Assembly: GCA_937915515.1 (NCBI GenBank)
Contig: CALGIK010000065.1
Coordinates: 1-5,603 of the forward strand
From: an uncultured Clostridia bacterium
GTDB lineage: Bacteria > Bacillota > Clostridia > Christensenellales > CAG-314
Direction of reading: 5' to 3'
Length of the DNA: 5,603 nt
Part shown: one piece after another, positions 1 to 5,603 of the stretch
Position numbering within the stretch: the stretch's first letter is position 1
How the letters are laid out: every line of letters begins with the position of its first letter
Position numbers and translations under genes: made by a program
Notes under the pieces: model-generated
What the model was told of the DNA's origin: nothing
The model's input: only the letters and a program-made list of their open reading frames with translations
The model's database searches: none

Positions 1-3000
1 AGTGTAAGGTATATAGGTGATTTTGCTTTTTACGGCGTTACTGCGGATATCAATGTAGCAGAAAACAATTCTAATTATAAGTCAGAAGATGGCATACTGT
101 TTGATAAAAAAGGCGAAACTTTAATTGTTTGCCCCATGACAAAACAAGGTACACTCACTATTCCTTCTTCGGTCAAGAGAATAGAAGATTATGCGTTTTT
201 CACCTGCATTTTCTTGGAAAATATTAACATACCCGACTCTGTTACGTCTATAGGCACTGGCGCTTTTTATAACTGCCGCTCCTTGGTCACTGCGACAATA
301 CCTGATAGCGTCACATACTTAGGCGGCTCACTGTTTAGCGGGTGCATTTTGCTTGTAAATGTGACTTTACCTTCAAACACAACGGCTATAAGCAATTATA
401 TGTTTAGAGACTGCGGAAACCTAACTGGATTTGTTATACCGCAAAACGTAAATTATATAGGCGAACAAGCATTTATTAATTGCGTAAGTTTGACCAATAT
501 TTCTATACCTCAAAACGTAACAGCTATCGGCGATGCAGCTTTTATGGGTTGTACTGAGTTGACGGGAGTGATTATTCCCAACAGTGTTGTGTCAATCGGT
601 GCCGAAGCTTTTAAAGACTGCGCAAAATTAGCAGCGGTGACGATAGGCAAAAAGGTCATGAGTATAGGTGCAAAAGCCTTTGACAATTGCGGATATTTAA
701 GAGATATTGAAGTAGCAATTGACAATAACTACTTTACTTCTGTGGACGGTATTCTTTACAATAAGGATATAACTAAAATATTAATTTGCCCTAAAGGCAA
801 AAGTAATCAAATTACCATACCCATCACCGTGACAGTTATTGACGATAGAACGTTTTATGGCTGCGATAAGATTACAGGTATTACGCTTAATGAAAACATC
901 CAAAGAATAGGCGACAGAGCTTTCGAAAAATGCACTGCGCTTACCACAATAAATATTCCCGACAGTGTTACCTATATCGGTCAATATGCTTTTGATGATT
1001 GCCCAAATATACAATTTGAGCAATACGAAAATTGTCATTATCTTGGCAAGTGGCTAATAAAAGCCGCTGATAAACAGATAAGCTCCTTAGTAATTAAAGA
1101 GGGTACACGTTATATTTATTACTGTGCTTTTCTTGATTGCGTAAATTTAACAAATATAACCTTATCCGATACTATTTTAAGTATAGGCAACTATTCGTTC
1201 TACGGTTGCACGGGACTTATCAGTGTAACGCTTAACAACGGACTAATTAGCATAGGCAACAGAGCTTTTAATAATTGCACAAATTTAACGACCTTAAATA
1301 TTCCCGACAGCGTAACAAGTATCGGCATATACGCTTTTACAAAATGCAACAGTTTAACATACGCGGAATACGGCAACGCTCTTTATCTCGACAAATGGCT
1401 GATTCAAGCCATAAATACAAATATAACAGAAACAACAATTAAAGAAGGAACAACTCACATATACTCGTGGGCGTTTTACGGGTGCAACCAACTTACATCC
1501 ATTAATATTCCTTCAAGTGTAACAAACATCGGCTTAGCGGCGTTCAGCGGTTGTACAAATCTGTCTTCGCTGACCTTTAACGAAGGCTTAATTACGATAG
1601 AAAGAGAAGGATTCTTTAGTTGTACTAAACTCACAAACGTAGCATTGCCTGAAAGCTTAGAAACAATCGGTTACGGAGCCTTTGTAGGCTGCAACAATTT
1701 AGTTCAAATAACATTCGGCAGTAATCTTAAGTCTATTGAAGGCTATGCTTTCTGGAACTGCTTTAAATTAAGGGAAATAGTAATACCCGACAGCGTAACA
1801 TATTTAGGCGACAGCGCTTTTGAAGATTGTCAGAGTTTAGTCAGCGCTAAAATCGGCAGGGGTGTTACTATCCTTGATGCTTATGTATTTGAAGGCTGCA
1901 TTAAATTAACATATATTGTTTTGCCGGAAGGCATTACAAATATTAACAATAAAGCGTTTTATAATTGTCACAGCTTAACGATAATTTACTATGAAGGAAA
2001 CGAAAGCAGCTTTAGCGATATTATTGTAGCTGAAAACAATTACAACTTTGTAAACGCCGACGTGTATTATTACAGTGAAACTGAACCAACAGAACAAGGT
2101 AATTTCTGGCATTATGTTGACGGAATACCTCGCGCCTGGACGCTTATTACTTCTGTCAAGTTTATTGTAAACGGTATTGTTTATGATACTGTGGAAACTT
2201 CGGGCAACGAAACAATCACTTTGCCAACTGCCCCGACAAAAGCAGGTTATGACTTTGGCGGATGGTATCTTGACGAAGGCGTCTGGGAGGAAGAATTTAC
2301 CGCAGATTATTTTGCCGAAATTCCTCTTGAAACAATATTAAGGGTTTACGCAAAATGGACTGAAAAAGTTCAGCAAGGCTTGACCTTCTCTTATGACGCC
2401 GTAAATATGGTATACACCGTCACAGGATATCAAGGTTCCGAAACGGAAATTTATATTCCTTCCGTTTATATGACAAAGCCGGTTGTGGCTATAGCCGCCA
2501 ACGCTTTTAGTCAAAAAACAACTATAGAAATTATACATATTTCTGCCGGTATCACCTTTATTGGCAAAAACGCATTCGCCGAATGCGATGCGCTGACAAC
2601 AATTATTGTGGACAATGACAATACAGTCTACTGTTCGATAGACGGTATATTATACGACAAAGCAATAGCTATGCTTATAGTATGTCCGGCAGGCAAAACA
2701 GGAGCTGTTGTTATCCCCGACAGCGTGACAGAGATTGATATGATGGCATTTGACACTTGCACAAAAATCAATAGCATGAAATTTGGCAGCGGCATTACAG
2801 AAATCGATAATATGCAATTTAAAGGTCTTTACGCTTTAACAACGCTTAAAGTATCCGATACCGTAAGATATATTCGCGCATATGCGTTTTATAGCTGCAC
2901 CAATTTAACAACCGTTATTATTGGCAAAAAAGTAAGCATTATTGAAGAAAGTGCATTTGAAGGCACAAATTTATCAACAATTTATTACAACGGTACAGCA

Positions 3001-5603
3001 TCAGGATGGTCAGCTATTACAAAAGGCAAAAACAATCCGGGATTGACTACCTCAACTATTTATTACTATTCTGAGACCGAACCGACGCAAGCAGGCAATT
3101 ATTGGTACTACGTTGAAGGTGAGCCTGTTGTATGGATAATCAAATATAATATTAACTTTATTTCCGACGGCAATACAATACATACAATCAAAAGCTCAGG
3201 CAACGAAACAATCACTCTGCCCGACAATCCAACAAAAGAAGGGTTTACCTTTGACGGCTGGTTCATTGACAACGGCGTATGGACAGTACCCTTTACGGCG
3301 GATTATTTTGCCGAAAGGGGATTGAGTGAAAACTTTAGTGTTTACGCAAAATGGACGGCAATAATACAGACCAAAAATGTTCTGTTTATGGTCGATGGCA
3401 GTTTATATCATACGATAGAAACAGTAGGTAATGAACTTATTACTCTGCCCGAAAATCCGACAAAACCGGATTATACCTTTGACGGCTGGTTTGTTGACGA
3501 AAACGTTTGGACAGTACCTTTTACTGCGGATTATTTATTAGGTCAAACATTATCAAGTGACCTAAACGTTTACGCTAAGTGGGCGGCAATAAAGGCTATA
3601 AGCTTTTACGTAGACGGGATACTTTACGCAACAGTGCAAACAGCAGGTAAGGAAAGTGTTATTTTACCTAACACTCCCACAAAAACAGATTATACATTTG
3701 CAGGCTGGTTTGTTGACGAAGGCACTTGGTTAAATGCCTTTACCGCAGATTATTTTCTGTCTACAAGACCGACAGAAGACTTAAACGTTTACGCCAAATG
3801 GGTCGAAAGTTATACCGAAGGCTTAGCCTTTACCCTTCAAGGGGACGATACATATTATGTAACGGGTTATACCGGCACGGCAACGCAAGTTAAAATACCA
3901 AGCATATATATGGACAAAAGCGTTACAGGTATAGGTTTAAAAGCGTTTATAAGCAAAAAAACTATTACTCATATAACAATACCTAACAGCGTGACAGTTA
4001 TCGGCGAAGAAGCTTTTTCAGGATGTTCTAAGCTTGCTAATATAACAATAGGCAATGGAGTCACAACTATAAGCAGAAGTGCTTTTCAAGGTTGTTCAAT
4101 TGCAACAATAATCATTCCAGACAGTGTTAAAACTATTGGTAACAGCGCATTCATTTTTTGCAGTTCGCTTAACAGCGTCACATTAGGCAACAGCGTAGAA
4201 ACAATCGACGATTCGGCTTTTGCAAGTTGCACTGTATTAACCTCGATAGCCTTGCCGGCAAGTTTAATTAGTATTCACAACAAAGCGTTTGTTTCAAGCA
4301 CTGCCTTAGCAACGATAACAGTAGATGTTAACAATACAACATATACTTCAGTTGACGGTATTTTGTATAATGATGCAGTCACCGAGCTAATCCTTTGCCC
4401 AGCGGGTAAAGAAGGCAATGTTGTCATACCCGACAGTGTGAATTCATTAGCTAGCAGAGCTTTTTACGCCTGCAAAAAGATAACAGGCATGATCATACCC
4501 GACAGCGTAACCACCATAAATGTAAATGCTGTCGAAAACTGCTCCTTAATGACATACGTCGTATTAGGCAGCGGCGTGACAGCTATTAATAATAACGCTT
4601 TTAACGGTTGTACTGCCTTAGCAAATGTTTATTATAAGGGTGATGCTACAAGCTGGACGGCAATTACTGTCGGTGACCTTAACGTACCTTTAATTAACGC
4701 AACACGTTATTATTATTCGTTAACTATGCCGGAAACAACAGGTAATTACTGGCAATATGTTGAAGGAGTACCTACGGTATGGGTAATAAAGTTTAACATC
4801 AACTTTATTGTCGACGGCGAAACAGTATACACAATAAAATCAGCAGGCAACGAAACAATCACTCTACCCGACAATCCGACAAAAGAAGACTTTACCTTTG
4901 ACGGATGGTTTGTAGACTTTGACGTGTGGGCAGTACCCTTTACGGCAGATTATTTTGCCACAACGGCATTAGAAGGAAGCTTTAACGTTTACGCTAAATT
5001 TACCGAAAATTCTACAATTTTCTCGATACTGTTTTACACCGAAAGCGAAAGCGAGGCTTATCACACAATAGAAACAGCCGGTAACGAAACAATCACTCTG
5101 CCCGAAAATCCGACAAAAGAAGGATTTACTTTTAAAGGCTGGTACCTTGACGAAGGCACTTGGTTAAATGCCTTTACTGCCGATTATTTTGTCTCTACGG
5201 CATTAGAAGCCAACTTAAACGTTTACGCAAAATGGGCGCAGAATTACCAAATAAATTTCTATGTCGACGGCGGAATAATACAAACAATAAAATCAGCAGG
5301 CAACGAAAGTATTACTTTACCTACTCCGACAAAAGAAGGATATGTGTTTGAAGGTTGGTTTGTGGATGACGGTGTTTGGACAGAAGCCTTTGACGCAGAC
5401 TATTTTGCAGCAACGGCATTAGAGGCAGACTTTAACGTTTACGCTAAGTGGGCGCAACTCAAGACCATAAGCTTTTATGTAGACGGAGTGGTAATTGCTA
5501 CAGTACAAACAGCAGGTAAGGAAAGTCTTACTTTACCTAACACTCCCGCAAAAACAGATTATACATTTGCAGGCTGGTTTGTTGACGAAGGCACTTGGTT
5601 AAA
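1..5603 (+). CDS. Giant BspA-like LRR / InlB B-repeat surface protein, partial at both ends
   Basis: Frame +1 is open across the whole window, giving 1867 residues with no stop; the start and stop codons lie outside. Three modules follow one another, each made of a leucine-rich-repeat solenoid (LRR_5/BspA type), an aromatic linker and an array of InlB B-repeats (Listeria-Bacteroides repeat type). I count 39 LRR units (24, 6 and 9) and eight B-repeats (1, 3 and 4, the last cut off). Family knowledge: BspA-like and InlB-type proteins are exported and sit on the cell surface, where they bind host proteins, other cells or polymers; the ligand cannot be read from this sequence. No signal peptide, transmembrane segment, LPXTG motif or other anchor is seen, as expected for an internal fragment. 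Cysteines occur only in the LRR blocks. All Trp codons are TGG. The reading frame is intact throughout, so this is not a pseudogene within the window. The architecture is near certain; adhesion is inferred from the families. Confidence 0.97.
49..165 (+). repeat. DGIL-type insert 1 in LRR block 1 (residues 17-55)
   Basis: This 39-residue insert separates two LRR units. It carries the core SEDGILFDKKGETLIVCP followed by a return to the IP-SV strand (IPSSVKRIEDYAF). It is the first of four equivalents in the window (others at residues 236-274, 868-906 and 1439-1477). Inserts of this DGILY...CP-x-GK form are familiar in BspA-like proteins and probably form an extended hairpin in the solenoid. The preceding LRR unit is two residues shorter than at the other three sites and lacks its Cys, so the anchor spacing here is 56 rather than 58. 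Confidence 0.85.
706..822 (+). repeat. DGILY-type insert 2 in LRR block 1 (residues 236-274)
   Basis: A 39-residue insert between the LRR anchors at residues 222 and 280 (spacing 58). The core reads SVDGILYNKDITKILICP and is followed by KGK and an IP strand. It is closest in form to insert 4 at residues 1439-1477, which shares TSVDGILYN. Confidence 0.87.
1012..1107 (+). repeat. YLGKW-type insert 1 in LRR block 1 (residues 338-369)
   Basis: This segment replaces one normal LRR unit with a different sequence: E-Q-Y-x-N, then YLGKWLIKA, then I-x-x-x-x-IKEGT leading straight into the next AF unit. The flanking LRR anchors (326 and 372) are 46 residues apart, exactly two units, so the solenoid register is kept. 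A second copy lies at residues 453-484. Segments of this kind (YLG...W...LI-A, then I-E-T) are seen in other BspA-like proteins, by recollection. It also holds an extra Cys at 345, and another follows at 375. Confidence 0.82.
1357..1452 (+). repeat. YLDKW-type insert 2 in LRR block 1 (residues 453-484)
   Basis: Second copy of the insert at residues 338-369. Both are 32 residues long and share E-Y-x-N, YL-x-KWLI-x-A and TIKEGT/VIKEGT in the same positions. The flanking LRR anchors at 441 and 487 are again 46 residues apart. The copies start 115 residues apart, which is five LRR units, and the units that follow each copy also look alike, so a larger duplicated stretch is likely. Confidence 0.82.
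1981..2139 (+). other. LRR C-cap and aromatic linker I (residues 661-713)
   Basis: This region ends LRR block 1 and joins it to the first B-repeat. It begins with a last strand-like IIYYEG, then E-S-S-F, and carries YYYSETEPTEQGNFWHYVDG before ending at a Trp (713). Equivalent linkers with the same order occur at residues 993-1045 and 1542-1594. The repeated aromatic residues and the Asn-Tyr/Phe-Trp motif suggest a folded cap that closes the hydrophobic core of the solenoid, rather than a disordered spacer; that is inference. This copy is the most diverged: it has E-S-S-F where the others have a Ser/Thr-Trp. Confidence 0.85.
2149..2358 (+). repeat. InlB B-repeat 1 (residues 717-786)
   Basis: Matches the InlB B-repeat / Listeria-Bacteroides repeat pattern: an opening strand (VKFIVNG), G-N-E-T-I-T-LP, P-T-K-x-G-Y-x-F-x-GWY, D-E-G-x-W, FTADYF and a terminal VYAKW. 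The GW pair ends at residue 755 and the final W is 786. It has no Cys. In the Listeria protein InlB such repeats form small beta-rich, ubiquitin-like folds. This is a single copy between LRR blocks 1 and 2, whereas later arrays hold three and at least four copies. Confidence 0.9.
2374..2490 (+). other. N-cap of LRR block 2 (residues 792-830)
   Basis: A start-of-solenoid segment: QGLTFSYD, then YTVTGYQGSETEIYIPS, then Y-M-T-K-P-V before the first AF unit. The same order (EGL-x-F, Y-x-VTGY-x-G, IPS-x-YM-x-K-x-V) recurs at residues 1272-1310. It marks where a new LRR module begins within the polypeptide and probably shields the open end of the solenoid core. Confidence 0.87.
2491..2976 (+). repeat. 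LRR block 2: six BspA-type repeats (residues 831-992)
   Basis: Anchor isoleucines are at residues 831, 854, 912, 935, 958 and 981; spacing is 23 except across the DGILY insert (58). This is the shortest and least regular LRR block. Only three of six units keep the Cys after AF (862, 920, 966). The first unit ends S-Q-K, the fourth has MQFKG in place of AF-x-x-C, and the last ends EGT. It lies between single B-repeat 1 and the three-copy array. Confidence 0.93.
2602..2718 (+). repeat. DGILY-type insert 3 in LRR block 2 (residues 868-906)
   Basis: A 39-residue insert with core SIDGILYDKAIAMLIVCP followed by AGK and VVIPDSV. The flanking anchors 854 and 912 are 58 residues apart, as for inserts 2 and 4. 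It holds one unusual Cys at 878 in addition to the shared Cys of the CP pair (895). Confidence 0.87.
2977..3135 (+). other. LRR C-cap and aromatic linker II (residues 993-1045)
   Basis: Same plan as linker I: TIYYNGTASGW, then IYYYSETEPTQAGNYWYY, then VEG-E-P and a closing VVW. The SETEPT core is shared with linker I, while NYW-x-YVEG-x-P-x-VW is shared with linker III. The linker therefore looks intermediate between the other two. It has the same length (53 residues) as both of them. Confidence 0.88.
3142..3354 (+). repeat. InlB B-repeat 2, position a of array II (residues 1048-1118)
   Basis: Contains NINFISDG, SGNETITLPDNPTKEGFTF, DGWF ending at 1088, VPFTADYF and VYAKW ending at 1118. Its best match in the window is B-repeat 5, which also comes directly after an aromatic linker and shares NINFI, NETITLPDNPTKE and VPFTADYF. 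Confidence 0.92.
3370..3582 (+). repeat. InlB B-repeat 3, position b of array II (residues 1124-1194)
   Basis: Contains VLFMVDG, TIETVGN, ITLPENPTKPDYTF, DGWF at 1161-1164, VPFTADY and VYAKW ending at 1194. TADYLL replaces the usual TADYF. The TIET and LPENPTK wording is shared with B-repeat 6, the second member of array III. Confidence 0.92.
3592..3801 (+). repeat. InlB B-repeat 4, position d of array II (residues 1198-1267)
   Basis: Contains AISFYVDGILY, ATVQTAGKES, LPNTPTKTDYTF, AGWFVDEGTWLNAFTADYF and VYAKW ending at 1267. Its VQTAGKES and LPNTP wording is found elsewhere only in B-repeat 8, and their DNA is almost identical over 72 bp. It is the last member of array II and is followed at once by the N-cap of LRR block 3. 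Confidence 0.92.
3663..3734 (+). repeat. Near-identical 72-bp DNA repeat, copy 1 (pairs with 5532-5603)
   Basis: Bases 3663-3734 and 5532-5603 differ at one position (a at 3679, g at 5548), and the last 55 bases (3680-3734 and 5549-5603) are identical. The two copies are in the same reading frame, 1869 bp apart, which is 623 codons. Synonymous sites match too, unlike most B-repeat pairs here. The match may continue past the window end. Confidence 0.93.
3814..3930 (+). other. N-cap of LRR block 3 (residues 1272-1310)
   Basis: Segment TEGLAFTLQGDDTYYVTGY, then TGTATQVKIPS, then IYMDKSV before the first AF unit of block 3. It aligns with residues 792-830 at equal length (39 residues). This version is closer than N-cap II to the EGL-x-F-x-L...GYTGTAT form that I recall as common in Firmicutes BspA-like proteins. 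Confidence 0.88.
3931..4623 (+). repeat. LRR block 3: nine BspA-type repeats (residues 1311-1541)
   Basis: Anchors are at residues 1311, 1334, 1357, 1379, 1402, 1425, 1483, 1506 and 1529. Spacing is 23 except 22 between 1357 and 1379 (a one-codon loss) and 58 across the DGILY insert. Seven of nine units keep the ladder Cys (1342, 1365, 1387, 1410, 1491, 1514, 1537). The unit at 1506 has NAVENC, with Val in place of the core Phe. IPDSV and IGNGV/LGNSV style strands alternate, as is common in this family. Confidence 0.94.
4315..4431 (+). repeat. DGILY-type insert 4 in LRR block 3 (residues 1439-1477)
   Basis: A 39-residue insert with core TSVDGILYNDAVTELILCP, then AGKEG and VVIPDSV. The flanking anchors 1425 and 1483 are 58 residues apart. 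The preceding LRR unit (AFVSS) lacks its ladder Cys, as does the unit before insert 1. AGK and VVIPDSV are shared with insert 3. Confidence 0.87.
4624..4782 (+). other. LRR C-cap and aromatic linker III (residues 1542-1594)
   Basis: Reads NVYYKGDATSWTAI, then TRYYYSLTMPETTGNYWQYV and EG-V-P-T-VW. It has the same length and order as linkers I and II. SLTMPET replaces SETEPT, so the acidic stretch has been partly lost while the aromatic positions are kept, which suggests that the aromatic residues carry the structural role. Confidence 0.88.
4789..5001 (+). repeat. InlB B-repeat 5, position a of array III (residues 1597-1667)
   Basis: Contains NINFIVDG, SAGNETITLPDNPTKEDFTF, DGWF, VPFTADYF and a terminal VYAKF. 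The otherwise constant final Trp is Phe at 1667 (codon ttt). It corresponds to B-repeat 2 by position and wording. The tail motif TALE begins here and is shared only by B-repeats 5, 6 and 7. Confidence 0.92.
5014..5235 (+). repeat. InlB B-repeat 6, position b of array III (residues 1672-1745)
   Basis: Contains SILFYTESESEAYHTIETAG, NETITLPENPTKEGFTF, KGWYLDEGTWLNAFTADYF and VYAKW ending at 1745. The first loop is two residues longer than in other copies because of an E-S-E-S duplication (gaaagc twice at 5041-5052). It corresponds to B-repeat 3 by TIET and LPENPTK, but its middle (DEGTWLNAFTADYF) matches B-repeat 4, so it is a mosaic. Confidence 0.92.
5242..5451 (+). repeat. InlB B-repeat 7, extra copy in array III (residues 1748-1817)
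   Basis: Contains INFYVDGG, KSAGNESITLPTPTKEGYVF, EGWFVDDGVW, FDADYF and VYAKW ending at 1817. LPTPTKE is one residue shorter than the LPDNPTKE or LPENPTKE of the other copies. It has no counterpart in array II. Its front resembles B-repeat 5 (25 identical bases, 4831-4855 and 5284-5308), and its tail (TALEA...VYAKWAQ) resembles B-repeat 6. Confidence 0.91.
5461..5603 (+). repeat. InlB B-repeat 8, position d of array III, cut by window end (residues 1821-1867)
   Basis: Contains TISFYVDG, ATVQTAGKES, LTLPNTPAKTDYTF and AGWFVDEGTWL, then the window stops. It matches B-repeat 4 closely in protein and DNA. The missing part should carry the FTADYF and VYAKW elements. Confidence 0.9.
5532..5603 (+). 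repeat. Near-identical 72-bp DNA repeat, copy 2 (pairs with 3663-3734)
   Basis: Second copy of the pair described at 3663-3734, inside B-repeat 8. It ends at the window edge, so its true length is at least 72 bp. Confidence 0.93.

Larger units (their letters stand above)
1..1980 (+). repeat. LRR block 1: 24 BspA-type leucine-rich repeats (residues 1-660)
   Basis: Repeats follow the pattern L-x-x-I-x-IP-x-SV-x-x-IG-x-x-AF-x-x-C. The isoleucine before the AF motif falls at residues 5, 61, 84, 107, 130, 153, 176, 199, 222, 280, 303, 326, 372, 395, 418, 441, 487, 510, 533, 556, 579, 602, 625 and 648. Adjacent units are exactly 23 residues (69 bp) apart except where inserts lie: after 5, 222, 326 and 441. 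All units except the first carry the Cys after AF, giving a Cys ladder of 23. In this family such units stack as a curved solenoid whose surface is used for binding. The block is already in mid-repeat at base 1, so its true length is unknown. It is the longest of the three LRR blocks. Confidence 0.95.

Noticed and set aside
510..725. Minus-strand open stretch of 71 codons
   Set aside because: It lies fully inside LRR block 1 on the opposite strand. Its apparent repetitiveness (K-A-x-x-P-I at intervals) is the mirror of the 69-bp LRR unit, and it has no family resemblance of its own.
781..1038. Minus-strand open stretch of 85 codons
   Set aside because: It is antisense to well-supported LRR units and an insert, and has no recognisable domain. 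Repeated DNA tends to keep the antisense frame open in the same way in each unit.
1..1980. Regular 69-bp spacing considered as a CRISPR array or tandem non-coding repeat
   Set aside because: The DNA units are far from identical and vary mostly in ways that keep the protein pattern; there are no constant direct repeats with unique spacers.
2338..2538. Minus-strand open stretch of 66 codons
   Set aside because: It is antisense to the end of B-repeat 1 and N-cap II, with no domain and no separate coding evidence.
4761..4768. Shine-Dalgarno-like tgaaggag
   Set aside because: It encodes V-E-G of linker III in frame, and no in-frame start codon lies at a suitable distance. Similar purine runs come from Lys-Glu-Gly codons throughout the gene.
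5160..5351. Plus-strand frame 3 open stretch of 63 codons starting with ATG
   Set aside because: It overlaps B-repeats 6 and 7 out of frame; the frame +1 reading has clear conserved motifs and this one has none.
1..5603. Trichomonas (eukaryotic) BspA-like origin
   Set aside because: BspA-like proteins are abundant in Trichomonas, but the mix with InlB B-repeat arrays and the SETEP/NYW linker fits bacterial proteins better. This cannot be fully excluded from the sequence alone.
1..5603. TGA recoded as Trp (Mollicutes-type code)
   Set aside because: All Trp codons in frame are TGG and no in-frame TGA was seen, although many conserved Trp sites offered the chance.

Overview
The whole window is the interior of one very large protein gene, read on the + strand in frame 1. 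It is open from base 1 to base 5603: 1867 complete codons plus two bases, with no in-frame stop. Neither the start codon nor the stop codon is inside the window, so the gene extends beyond both ends. There is no intergenic DNA, RNA gene, promoter, terminator, mobile element or CRISPR array. Residue numbers below count from base 1 of the window.

The product is a modular repeat protein of the BspA-like type. It alternates leucine-rich-repeat solenoids (LRR_5 family, unit of 23 residues with an IP-SV-x-IG-xx-AF-xx-C pattern) with arrays of InlB B-repeat / Listeria-Bacteroides repeats (unit of about 70 residues ending VYAKW). Layout: LRR block 1 (24 repeats, already running at base 1), linker I, one B-repeat; N-cap, LRR block 2 (6 repeats), linker II, three B-repeats; N-cap, LRR block 3 (9 repeats), linker III, then four B-repeats, the last cut by the window end. 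This is the same module three times: LRR block, YYYS...NYW linker, B-repeat array. Proteins of this kind are normally secreted, cell-surface adhesion or binding proteins. The signal peptide and cell-wall anchor that would prove this lie outside the window.

The likely source is an uncultured low-GC bacterium, most probably a gut or rumen Firmicutes/Clostridia-like lineage. GC is roughly 40% by eye, and the EGL-F...GYTG N-cap and SETEP linker are styles I associate with that group. Every in-frame Trp codon is TGG and TGA never occurs in frame, so nothing suggests a recoded TGA. The taxonomy is inference only.

The main interest is how the gene evolves. The LRR register is held at exactly 23 residues over long stretches. 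There are two kinds of recurring insert, each of fixed length. B-repeats in the second and third arrays correspond position by position, and DNA patches of up to 72 bp are nearly identical 1.9 kb apart, which indicates module duplication and ongoing homogenisation. I see no previously undescribed system beyond this large mosaic surface protein.
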